Translations under genes and position numbers: made by a program | In this document: positions 15,341 to 22,425 of the stretch, in pieces | Numbering within the stretch: position 1 is the first letter of the stretch | Layout of the letters: the number at the start of each line of letters is the position of its first letter | The notes under the pieces: generated by a model | Told to the model about the DNA's origin: nothing | The model's database searches: none | The model's input: the letters and a program-made list of their open reading frames with translations, nothing else | Assembly (NCBI GenBank): GCA_902462325.1 | Contig: CABQBF010000027.1 | Coordinates: 1 to 22,425, forward strand | Reading direction: 5' to 3' | Length of the DNA stretch: 22,425 bases | From: an uncultured Peptococcaceae bacterium | GTDB taxonomy: Bacteria; Bacillota; Peptococcia; Peptococcales; Peptococcaceae

Positions 15341-15991
15341 ATGAACAAGCAACCACAAACCTTATCTTGTATTGACTGTGCGGCCAAAGCCTGTAAAAAA
15401 GGCGACGCAGAAAAATATCCCGCTTTCTGCCTGACCAAAAACATGAATCCCAATTTGCTGCAAGAAGCGCTGGATTGTTATAGCGAAGAAGAAAACAACC
15501 GCATTATGGTCAACGCCGCCAACGTCGAATCCGAATTTTACGGCAAAATGACCCGCGTAGAAGAAACCGTCGAATTTGCCAAACGTATCGGCGCCAAAAA
15601 AATCGGCATTGCCACCTGCTTGGGTTTATTAGAAGAAGCCAAAGTCTTTACCAAAATTTTGCGCAAAAACGGTTTCGAAGTGTTCGGTATCTGTTGTAAA
15701 GCCGGCGCTGTACCCAAAACACAGATTGGCATCAAAGCCAAATGCGAAAACAGCGGCAAAACCATGTGCAATCCTATTTTGCAGGCCAAAATGCTTAACC
15801 AGGAGCAGACAGACTTAAACATCGCCATCGGCCTTTGCGTGGGACATGACAGCCTGTTTTACAAATATTCCGACGCGCTGGTGACCACCCTCGTGGCGAA
15901 AGACCGCGTTACCGGCCATAATCCATGCGCCGTGCTGTATAACATCAACTCCTATTATAAAAACCTACTAGCTGATAAAGAAGAAAAATAA
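15341..15991 (+). CDS. DUF1847-family cysteine-rich protein
   Basis: A 216-residue cytoplasmic protein. The N-terminus has a metal-binding-like Cys cluster, C10-I-D-C13 with C18 and C30. Further conserved-looking Cys lie in ATCLG, GICCKAG, KCENSG, MCNPILQ and GLCVGHDSLF. A Rossmann-like stretch, KRIGAKKIGIATCLGLLEEA, sits mid-protein. This pattern and length fit DUF1847, a family of anaerobes thought to bind metal but without assigned function. The frame is open back to 15113, but the upstream part is not protein-like. The ATG at 15341 follows a modest GAAAAGAGTG and places the Cys cluster at the N-terminus as in the family. It is a monocistronic rightward gene between a predicted promoter and a strong terminator. 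Confidence 0.85.
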   Translation: MNKQPQTLSCIDCAAKACKKGDAEKYPAFCLTKNMNPNLLQEALDCYSEEENNRIMVNAANVESEFYGKMTRVEETVEFAKRIGAKKIGIATCLGLLEEAKVFTKILRKNGFEVFGICCKAGAVPKTQIGIKAKCENSGKTMCNPILQAKMLNQEQTDLNIAIGLCVGHDSLFYKYSDALVTTLVAKDRVTGHNPCAVLYNINSYYKNLLADKEEK

Positions 15992-15997
15992 AATCAT

Positions 15998-16044
15998 AAA
16001 AAACAGGGCTAAGATAAATTCATATCATCCCAACCCTGTTTTTT
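15998..16044. terminator. Bidirectional terminator between DUF1847 and hydrolase genes
   Basis: AAAAAACAGGG (15998-16008) pairs perfectly with CCCTGTTTTTT (16034-16044). The 25-base loop contains a small GATA/TATC pair. A- and T-runs on both sides allow termination of the rightward DUF1847 gene and the leftward hydrolase gene. Confidence 0.8.
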
Positions 16045-16118
16045 CTAATATAAAATACCTATTTTGTGTCGAGCATAAAATCAATTATTCCCCCACGCAG
16101 TAGATTGAACCCTTTATA

Positions 16119-18158
16119 TTAATAAATATCTGTTAGAATTTGATAAACCGGCGCACCTTCACAATTCTCTGGCATCCTAACACCGGCCAAAACTGCTACT
16201 GTTGGAGCGAAATCAACTTCACGAATTACTCTATTCGTGAAATATCCTTTTTTGATACCACTTCCTGCCGCAATAAATATTGGAGATACACTTGTGTTGT
16301 TTTCCCCATAATAGGTCGGCATTGAATCGCCATGACCACGATTTAACCCCTCAACACACCAATAAATTAAGTCACCACATTCCGGTCCAGTCATGCCAAC
16401 GATTGCCGCCTCTTTATTACGCATAACCACAGAAACAATCCGCCGCCCCGACGCATCGCGGTAATTATATAATGCACTGATAATTTCCTCTTCTAAAGCA
16501 TATTTTTCACTTGGATCTACAATACCAGTTGCGTTGCGACCTTTCAGGTTAATCCATATGTGATTACCTCTAGGAGCCACTGCTTTCGTCTTACTCCAAT
16601 CAATTTCTTTAAGAATCTTACCATTCTCATCCTGTTTTAGAGCAGTATAACCAAGTTCCATCATAACTGCAGCATTTACACCAAAGGCATCTCCCATAAG
16701 AGCAGCCTCTTCTTCACGACTACACAAAAATCCATGATCAGAAAATAATAAAATTGTCCAGCCTTCATTTAGTAAATGCAAAAAAGAACCAACATAAGCA
16801 TCTGTATCCTGATAACACTGTTCAATAAAAGATTGGTAAAGTTTTGTATCATCTACCGAACGACGCTTTCTCTTTTTACTCCAATGCCAATAGTTATGCC
16901 CACATTCATCAACATTGTGCATATGAGAAAAAATTACTTCATACCCCTCTTTTTCAATTAAATAATTGATTGCTCTTGACTGCCATTCAAGATAATGTTT
17001 CCAAGTAGGAAGCGCCACCTTTTTAACAATATTAGGATTTTCCCCACCAGTAAAAGTAACCCCAAAAATTGGTCCAACAGCATCAATCAAGCGCTTATAC
17101 AATGTTTTTGGATAACAATGGTCTTCATGTTCTGTATCATAGGCTGGTCCAACATGAAGTTCGAGCCTGGAACCATCAGAAGCCAGAGATAAGAGACTAT
17201 AAAAACGAACGACATTAAATTGACGACCATTTTCATTAATTTGATCATGTGCTTCAAAAGTAATATATCTTTCTGTAGTTAAAGTAGTCATCGGTTCCTG
17301 ATCGCGCCGGGTTCGATATATTTGAACTGTGTCATAAACACCCTGATCATTTTTTAAAATTAAACCTAACCGACGTTGAAGCCCTTTATGAAATATTAGC
17401 GTAAATTCCAGAGCATCCTCTGGACAATGCTCCCAGCCTTTGGCTGGGACAATTGGGGAATAACACATATCGGCAATTGTATGTTCAAACGCTCCTTCTC
17501 CGTCTTCTAATGTCAACATAATATTGACCATTTCTCCTGCATCTTCTTGAATATTAGAATAATCACAAAAATCGCTATTAATATTTTTTTCTTCAAATTC
17601 ATCTACATTATTGATAACACAACCTGCGCCATTATTAATTGTCACTTTAGGCTTAAAAGTCACAGAAGAAATTGTTTTATCAGCCACAACAATTTTTTCT
17701 GAATCAATTACAGCAACCCCATTATTCACACACCCAGCAGAAGAACCATCTAAAATAGAAAGATTGGGATTTTCAGACTTGGGAGGCCAAGAACCAGCTG
17801 GCCAATGAAAAACCATAGTTTTCTTACCCGCTTCAGCCATAACATCCCATAATGGTTCTGCTTTACATTGCGAAGAAGAAAAGGCATAAACCAAACCATC
17901 AAGATTCCTATGGCTTTGCTGCCAAAAACAAGTAATGCCATGCACGCTTGGTGTACAGCCTGTCGCTAATGTCATCCACATTGGTGGTGTTATAGTGGGT
18001 ACATTTCCCAACATCACTAAGTCTTCACGGCAAGAGCCCGCCTGCACTAATTTTTGAATATTTGGTAGCTTTCCTGCATCCATTAACGATTTTGTCAGGC
18101 GTGGATCCATCCCATCAACGCCCACCATAAGAATTTTTTCTGTTAAAGCATTTCGCAT
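16119..18158 (-). CDS. Alkaline-phosphatase-superfamily phosphodiesterase-like hydrolase
   Basis: A 679-residue protein of the type I phosphodiesterase/nucleotide pyrophosphatase-like group. The N-terminus ILMVGVDGMDP gives the first metal ligand, D15. VPTITPPMWMTLATG contains the likely nucleophile T57, followed by PSVHGI as in NPP-type enzymes. The C-terminal half has HNVDECGH (ligands near 416 and 420), FSDHGF (near 471-476) and RGHGDSM (near 607). Together these give the two-zinc site of the superfamily. About 230 residues between (roughly 150-380) are an insert of unknown role. No signal peptide is seen, so it should act in the cytoplasm. The start has AGGAG nine bases upstream. It lies 38 bases downstream of the DASS-like permease, so it probably hydrolyses a phospho-, phosphono- or sulfo-ester compound that the permease imports (inference). 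AT-rich like its neighbours. Confidence 0.8.
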   Translation of the reverse strand: MRNALTEKILMVGVDGMDPRLTKSLMDAGKLPNIQKLVQAGSCREDLVMLGNVPTITPPMWMTLATGCTPSVHGITCFWQQSHRNLDGLVYAFSSSQCKAEPLWDVMAEAGKKTMVFHWPAGSWPPKSENPNLSILDGSSAGCVNNGVAVIDSEKIVVADKTISSVTFKPKVTINNGAGCVINNVDEFEEKNINSDFCDYSNIQEDAGEMVNIMLTLEDGEGAFEHTIADMCYSPIVPAKGWEHCPEDALEFTLIFHKGLQRRLGLILKNDQGVYDTVQIYRTRRDQEPMTTLTTERYITFEAHDQINENGRQFNVVRFYSLLSLASDGSRLELHVGPAYDTEHEDHCYPKTLYKRLIDAVGPIFGVTFTGGENPNIVKKVALPTWKHYLEWQSRAINYLIEKEGYEVIFSHMHNVDECGHNYWHWSKKRKRRSVDDTKLYQSFIEQCYQDTDAYVGSFLHLLNEGWTILLFSDHGFLCSREEEAALMGDAFGVNAAVMMELGYTALKQDENGKILKEIDWSKTKAVAPRGNHIWINLKGRNATGIVDPSEKYALEEEIISALYNYRDASGRRIVSVVMRNKEAAIVGMTGPECGDLIYWCVEGLNRGHGDSMPTYYGENNTSVSPIFIAAGSGIKKGYFTNRVIREVDFAPTVAVLAGVRMPENCEGAPVYQILTDIY

Positions 18159-18196
18159 CTCTAAACACTCCTAAATAAATATTTGTAGAAAAAACT

Positions 18197-19591
18197 TCAA
18201 GTCACATGAACAAAATTCCACCAAGGAATTAAAACAAAGAATGTTAATAAACTAACCAACACTGATTTCAAGCCATAAATTTTAATAAAGTCAGACATTT
18301 TTATAAAACCAAAACTATAAAAAATTAAATAGGCGATATATTCATATGGTAAAAAAACTTGGTCTACACCAATATACATACTCCACAAAGCTCCTAATGG
18401 ATTAATTCCAAGACTAACCGCAATTTGTGCAATAGGCTCACTGAAACTTGCCAAAATAGCAAATGGTGTTAACAAAAAATTAAGAATCACTGCAAAGAGA
18501 TAGACAGCATAAATAACTATGTCAGACGAAAGTGGTTGTAAAACTGGTAATAACAACGAAGCAATTAATTGACCTAAACCTAGATGCGTAGACAAAATGC
18601 CAATACTCAAACACGCAACACAAAAGAATACCATACTAAAATCAATTTTACGAATATCTTCTTCTGTTGCAATTTGCAAACCAGGTAAAAACATAAGCCA
18701 TGGCAACACTACAAAGCCCCAATCTAATTCAATACCGTGCCATTGACCTGTCAAAAGGAAAAGAATAATAAAAATTACCAAGGCAGTAGCAATTTTTTCT
18801 TCACGATGCATTTTTCCCAATTTTTCATACTCAGCTTGATAGAAGTCCTTACCCAAAATCTTTTGTTTTGGTCTGAAGATTATGGGCAATATTAGTATTA
18901 ATATTAAACAAAAAATAGTATATGGGAGCATTTGCCATAAGAATTGTAGAAATGTTAGCGTATATTTGATGCCAGATGCACTGTTCGCTGCATTCAATAA
19001 AATATTCATCCAAATTGGCGCATAGATAAACATCGTAGATGCTGTGCCAGCTAACGCACCAACAGTCATAATAATAGCAGAGTCAATAGATTTTCCCAAA
19101 TCAAATGCTTTGCAGAGACCAAAAGTGAAAACAGCCATAATGACATAACCATTGCCACCCGTAACCATATTGATAACAGTCCCTGCAATGAATATACCAA
19201 AAAGTAAACCATAGTAGCTTCCGCCACATTTTAAAATACACCAATAAGCCATTCTTTTCAGAAGACCAATGCGATCCAAAACACTAGAAATCAGGAAACA
19301 ACCAACAAGAACCATTGGAAGTGTTTGCGTCCAGCCTGAAAACACAACATCAATTGGCGCTAGTCCAAGTGCTAGATATCCTATAGGAAAAAGCATAGAA
19401 ACAGCCATGAGATTCAATAAATCAAAAGCGACTAAGAGAATGCCAAGCGAAGTTACAAGCAAAAACATACGAATTTGGTAAGTGAATAATTCGCTACCAG
19501 GAACAAGTAACAGAATCACCTCAAAAATTAACACTATCGCCCATTTTATTAGTTTAATTTTGTTTTGAATAATAGGCACTGTCATTTGCAT
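18197..19591 (-). CDS. DASS/SLC13-like anion permease
   Basis: A 464-residue protein with about 11-12 hydrophobic helices, resembling the divalent-anion:Na+ symporter (DASS, CitT/SLC13) superfamily. It begins with paired short hydrophobic helices, has a cytoplasmic loop RPKQKILGKDFYQAEYEKLG in mid-protein, and continues with ELDWGFVVLPWLMFLPGL and the family-like DFSMVFFCVACLSIG. Where DASS proteins carry two Ser-Asn-Thr substrate/sodium motifs, this one reads INMVTGGNGYV and FLLTPFAILASFSEP, so the substrate site has diverged. The start may be the ATG at 19591 (only four bases after AAGGAG) or the third codon ATG at 19585 (ten bases). First gene of the leftward permease-hydrolase operon, divergent from a LysR gene. 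Substrate unknown; an organic anion is likely. Confidence 0.8.
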   Translation of the reverse strand: MQMTVPIIQNKIKLIKWAIVLIFEVILLLVPGSELFTYQIRMFLLVTSLGILLVAFDLLNLMAVSMLFPIGYLALGLAPIDVVFSGWTQTLPMVLVGCFLISSVLDRIGLLKRMAYWCILKCGGSYYGLLFGIFIAGTVINMVTGGNGYVIMAVFTFGLCKAFDLGKSIDSAIIMTVGALAGTASTMFIYAPIWMNILLNAANSASGIKYTLTFLQFLWQMLPYTIFCLILILILPIIFRPKQKILGKDFYQAEYEKLGKMHREEKIATALVIFIILFLLTGQWHGIELDWGFVVLPWLMFLPGLQIATEEDIRKIDFSMVFFCVACLSIGILSTHLGLGQLIASLLLPVLQPLSSDIVIYAVYLFAVILNFLLTPFAILASFSEPIAQIAVSLGINPLGALWSMYIGVDQVFLPYEYIAYLIFYSFGFIKMSDFIKIYGLKSVLVSLLTFFVLIPWWNFVHVT

Positions 19592-19617
19592 TCATCTCCT
19601 TAATAAAAAATGAGAAG

Positions 19618-19635
19618 TTTACCACCGGCAGTAAA
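19618..19635. repeat. Imperfect palindrome in the permease leader
   Basis: tttaccaccggcagtaaa is an 18-base imperfect palindrome (7 of 9 pairs) between the predicted permease promoter and its ribosome binding site. It could be an operator or, in RNA with G-U pairs, a small hairpin. Confidence 0.35.
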
Positions 19636-19862
19636 GGGTCCCTCTTTATGAAGACATTATAAACAATTTATTTTTATAGATTAATAGTCAAAAACTTGGG
19701 TAGTATATAAATAAATATTATATTTCAAAATGCATTTTAGTGCAGTATAATTATGAGCTATAGAAGAAATTATTTGGCCTTGTTTCGAAGACATGAAAGA
19801 ATACAACCTAAATAACACAGGAAGAAGATTGCTTTAGAGAGATAAAAACTAGATCTACAAAA

Positions 19863-19876
19863 CCTTGATATCAAGG
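19863..19876. promoter_or_regulatory. Perfect palindrome upstream of lysR, candidate operator
   Basis: ccttgatatcaagg is a perfect 14-base palindrome 62 bases before the lysR ATG. LysR regulators bind interrupted palindromes near their own divergent promoters, so this is a candidate binding site. Confidence 0.4.
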
Positions 19877-19938
19877 ACTTTCATAAATTTTTTCTCTAAC
19901 AACTTAACAGAACCCTACTTTTTAATTGGAGGAAACGC

Positions 19939-20829
19939 ATGAAACTCGATCAACTATATTTTTTGAAAGAAGCTATAAAATATGGCTCCATATCTATCGC
20001 TGCAGAAAAAAACTATATAACGCAACCAGCCTTCAGCTCAGCTATTGCAAAATTGGAAAAAGAATTAAATACAACGCTTTTACAGAGAACAAGAAAAGGT
20101 GTAAAACCAACCAAAACCTGCCTAGCTATTATGGAAAAAATTACAATTATCTTTGAAGCTATTGATGATATTCAATTGATTGCATCATCTCAAAAACATT
20201 TTGGAACAGTGAATATTTCTACACTATCTTGTATGTGCGACAAAATATTATCAACTGTCGCAAGAAAAATTTCTGAAAAAAATTTACCTTTTACCTTATC
20301 CATTGAATGCACTGACCATGAACAAATTTTAAAAAACGTATCTTCTGGGAATTCTTCTTTCGGCTTTTTATTTTATACGCCCAAACTTGCTATGCCCGAG
20401 ATAAAATATACCGACTTATTTGAAGATGAATTTGTCGCTTACGTTGGATCCCAGTCACCATTTTGGAATCATACTTCAATCTCATTGAAAGCTCTCTTGA
20501 GCCAACCATATATTGCTTATAAAGATGAATTTCTGACCGAGGATCCGTTTTCAGTAATTTTAGGTGGAAAACCTCAAGTCGCTTTAAGACTAAATGATGT
20601 TCGCTTCATAAAAAAAATAATTAGCGAACAAAATTATATTTCATTGTTCTTCAAAACAATGACTTATGACGATATTTATCTAAAATACAATCTCATTCAT
20701 GCCCTCCCTATCTCTGACTGCAATACAAAAAGCAGATTTGGTTATATTGAAAGTCTGAAATATAAACCTTCTACCTATGACAAAATATTTATTTCTGTAC
20801 TAAAAGAAGTCATCCAAGAAATTCTTTGA
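19939..20829 (+). CDS. LysR-family transcriptional regulator
   Basis: A 296-residue LysR regulator of normal length. Residues 1-60 form the winged helix: LDQLYFLKEAIKYGSISIAA, recognition region ITQPAFSSAIAKLEKELN and LLQRTRKGVKPT. A linker helix runs to about 85. The effector-binding domain follows (about 90-296), with VNISTLSCMCD opening the first subdomain and GNSSFGFLFY and FVAYVGSQSPF further on. The start at 19939 has GGAGG six bases upstream. The gene is divergent from the permease-hydrolase operon across 347 bases, the classic arrangement in which a LysR protein activates its neighbour in response to the transported or cleaved compound (inference). It is AT-rich and Lys/Ile/Asn-rich compared with genes left of 16 kb. 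Confidence 0.93.
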   Translation: MKLDQLYFLKEAIKYGSISIAAEKNYITQPAFSSAIAKLEKELNTTLLQRTRKGVKPTKTCLAIMEKITIIFEAIDDIQLIASSQKHFGTVNISTLSCMCDKILSTVARKISEKNLPFTLSIECTDHEQILKNVSSGNSSFGFLFYTPKLAMPEIKYTDLFEDEFVAYVGSQSPFWNHTSISLKALLSQPYIAYKDEFLTEDPFSVILGGKPQVALRLNDVRFIKKIISEQNYISLFFKTMTYDDIYLKYNLIHALPISDCNTKSRFGYIESLKYKPSTYDKIFISVLKEVIQEIL

Positions 20830-20885
20830 GTTGGATAAAATCCCACCTGTATCAATCTCACCTTATAAATTAATTAACCTCCAAT

Positions 20886-20984
20886 AAAAAAGCTACTATT
20901 ATGAAGTTAATGTTGTTTCCGTAAACGTTTACGATATTTACATTTACCCATCGTACAAACAACAACTTCCTACAGTAGCTTTTT
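20886..20984. terminator. Long structured bidirectional terminator with cre-like palindrome in its loop
   Basis: AAAAAGCTACT (20887-20897) pairs with AGTAGCTTTTT (20974-20984). After a 5/4-base internal loop, GAAGTT and GTTGTTT (20903-20918, three-base bulge) pair with AAACAACAACTTC (20957-20969). That gives 24 base pairs in all. The 38-base apex contains the perfect palindrome cgtaaacgtttacg (20920-20933). U-runs exist in both directions, so it could end both lysR and the leftward gene at 21121. The other bases of 20830-21120 show nothing else. Confidence 0.65.
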
Positions 20985-21120
20985 GTTTTCTGATAATTTA
21001 TTTATATTTTTTGTCCTGTGCAAAAAATAAGATCTTCTATTAATAAAAACGATACATCTAAAATTAACCTTATATAAATCTGTTATATCTCCATAAATCG
21101 CCTATAATTCAAGTAATTTA

Positions 21121-22059
21121 TTAAGTATCTAGAAATAACAGTTTCCGCAACAAAAACTCTAGTTCTTTCCCCATCAGGCGGAAAAACGGATTTTCCTGTT
21201 TCTCGCTTTCGGCTTGTAACTGTTTCAACAGCGTAACGGTCTGGGCGCCGGTCAAAACCCGCCGGTAACAATTTTTGTCCGTCTGCCTGTCCAGATATTG
21301 CACAGCAACGGCATTGTAGGTGCCGCAATCCACCAAAAATGAAAACGCATAAGGCTGGACCTGAATTTGAAAACCAATTTCCTGACGCATTTGCGGCATC
21401 TCTAATTGGGGCAGACGATACTGCCGGAGTATCTGTTGAAATTTGTCAGTTAAATAGGGAATATTGGCTTTTACCGGCATCCAGTCCACTTTTTGTGGAG
21501 GAAAATTTTTTACGTCTTGGCCAATGGCCCCAACAAGCGCTGTTAAAAAATCCTGCCGCAATGCTGTCATCTGTTCGGCATAAGGCGTCAGCCAATCCAG
21601 ATAATTCTGATAAAATTGCTTCAGCCTATCATCCTCTTGTATACATAACGCCAACTGCAAGCCAAAACGATGCGTCAAATTGTCTATCAACTCAATTAAA
21701 TTACAATAAAAACCTTCTCCGCCGCCGAAAGAAACCAGAAGCAAATTTCCCATACCGTTGTACTCCAACTTGAAACAACCGCCATTCTTCTGCTTCTTTT
21801 TTCGCCGGTTTACCTGTTGGCCCAAAACATAAAGACCATGTTCCATTTTCTCCACTGTAAAATCTTCATACTGCGCTAAAAATTCTGCCAAAGAATTCAA
21901 TAATTCCACCACATCAAAAATCTTGCCAATACGGTCTGCCATAGCTTTGGCCTGTTTTTTGTCACGACCCTCTCCATAACAGCCACCGCTGCGCAATTCA
22001 GAACGAAAAACCGCTCTCAGCACATCGCCTTCCATTGTCACCAGCTTTTCCCCATCCAT
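21121..22059 (-). CDS. Hypothetical protein, family not recognised
   Basis: A 312-residue soluble protein, mixed helical, without signal peptide or membrane segment. An open frame reaches a TTG at 22101, but GGAGG lies seven bases before the ATG at 22059 (MDGEKLVTMEGD), which is preferred. Visible features are a charged N-terminal third with a Gly/Lys-rich turn (GCYGEGRDKKQ, RRKKKQKNGG), a central Gly-rich loop VSFGGGEGFYCN followed by IDNLTHRFGLQLALCIQ, and a Gln-rich C-terminal half with a beta-like stretch FSFLVDCGTYNAVAVQYL. Base composition returns to that of the core genes left of 16 kb. No catalytic motif or known domain was identified, and there is no operon partner in the window. Confidence 0.7.
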   Translation of the reverse strand: MDGEKLVTMEGDVLRAVFRSELRSGGCYGEGRDKKQAKAMADRIGKIFDVVELLNSLAEFLAQYEDFTVEKMEHGLYVLGQQVNRRKKKQKNGGCFKLEYNGMGNLLLVSFGGGEGFYCNLIELIDNLTHRFGLQLALCIQEDDRLKQFYQNYLDWLTPYAEQMTALRQDFLTALVGAIGQDVKNFPPQKVDWMPVKANIPYLTDKFQQILRQYRLPQLEMPQMRQEIGFQIQVQPYAFSFLVDCGTYNAVAVQYLDRQTDKNCYRRVLTGAQTVTLLKQLQAESEKQENPFFRLMGKELEFLLRKLLFLDT

Positions 22060-22313
22060 TCTGCTTCCTCCCATCCAGTCAGGTTCAATAGAACAACTCA
22101 ATTTTTCATGCTAGTCAGACTTTCTCTACGCGACTCCTAACCAATACATTTTGCAAAAATCATTTGGTTCTCTATCCTATTGTAAACCGTTTTTAACCGC
22201 TTCGCAACACAGAAAAAATTTCCAGTACCTCTCAATTTGCTTATAAAAGCAGAAAAGCAGTCTAGATGGACGAAAAAATTCCCACAGGAAATAAACTCTG
22301 TATTGATCAGCTC

Positions 22314-22330
22314 CTTGTCAAGTAGACAAG
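22314..22330. repeat. Short inverted repeat CTTGTC-N5-GACAAG
   Basis: A perfect 6-bp inverted repeat with a five-base centre. TGTC...GACA-type termini are seen at ends of some IS3-like elements, but no transposase is visible before the window ends. Confidence 0.35.
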
Positions 22331-22356
22331 TGAAATATCTAAAATAGAGTTATAGG

Positions 22357-22388
22357 TATCCGTCATATCTGGATTGATATGGCGGATA
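22357..22388 (+). terminator. Strong hairpin, possible rightward terminator or element end
   Basis: TATCCGTCATATC (22357-22369) pairs with GATATGGCGGATA (22376-22388), 13 bp with one G-U and a six-base loop, followed by TTTGTGTTTT. It has terminator form for rightward transcription, yet no rightward gene precedes it. Confidence 0.45.
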
Positions 22389-22425
22389 TTTGTGTTTTCG
22401 AGACGTTTATTTACGGTCAGCTTGA

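Larger units (their letters stand above)
19592..19938. promoter_or_regulatory. Divergent control region between the permease operon and lysR
   Basis: This AT-rich 347-base gap should hold both promoters. For the permease, minus-strand TATAAT lies at 19661-19656, with a weak TTAATC 17 bases upstream. For lysR, TATAAT lies at 19746-19751 with a weak TTTCAA 17 bases upstream. Two palindromes are listed separately. No small gene is visible. Confidence 0.45.
22060..22425. other. Gene-free right edge with possible mobile-element end
   Basis: No convincing gene is seen. A short rightward frame, 22266-22325 (19 residues, MDEKIPTGNK...), lacks a ribosome binding site. A minus-strand TTTACA at 22186-22181 could be the -35 for the gene at 22059, but no good -10 follows. 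Two inverted repeats lie near the edge and are listed separately. Confidence 0.4.

Noticed and set aside
22060..22101. TTG start at 22101 for the hypothetical protein
   Set aside because: It lacks a ribosome binding site, while the ATG at 22059 has GGAGG at proper spacing.

Overview
The window reads as chromosomal DNA of an anaerobic Firmicutes-type bacterium. Most ribosome binding sites are strong (AGGAGG-like). There is a YtxC-like gene of the spore-former type, a DUF1847 gene, and sbcD-sbcC next to a DUF445 gene. I cannot fix the genus. A Negativicutes or Clostridia member is an inference from gene content only.

Layout, left to right. (1) 1-5.3 kb, all leftward: an EamA-type permease cut by the left edge, preceded by a MarR-ABC-ABC operon whose three genes overlap by 7-8 bases. 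The operon promoter (TTGACA, 17 bp, TAAATT) carries a palindrome in its spacer. Sister palindromes lie downstream of the -10 and upstream of the -35, a convincing autorepressor arrangement. The ABC pair looks like a heterodimeric exporter with one degenerate ATP site. (2) 5.3-14.0 kb, leftward: a giant DUF445 protein (1286 aa), sbcD and sbcC. sbcC is split by an in-frame TAA just before its C-terminal ATPase head. A gene remnant and a terminator follow it. (3) 14.2-16.0 kb: a YtxC-like gene (leftward) with its own terminator, then a rightward DUF1847 gene ending in a bidirectional terminator. (4) 16.1-21.0 kb: a visibly AT-rich segment with a DASS/SLC13-like permease and an alkaline-phosphatase-superfamily hydrolase in one leftward operon, divergent from a LysR regulator. 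This looks like a self-contained, possibly acquired uptake-and-hydrolysis locus with an unknown substrate. A long structured hairpin holding a cre-like palindrome closes it. (5) 21.1-22.4 kb: a leftward gene of unknown family, then about 370 bases without a convincing gene but with two inverted repeats near the right edge.

The most notable items are the split sbcC, the oversized two-module DUF445 protein, the promoter-embedded MarR operators, and the LysR / DASS-like permease / hydrolase locus. No tRNA, rRNA, CRISPR array or complete insertion sequence was seen.
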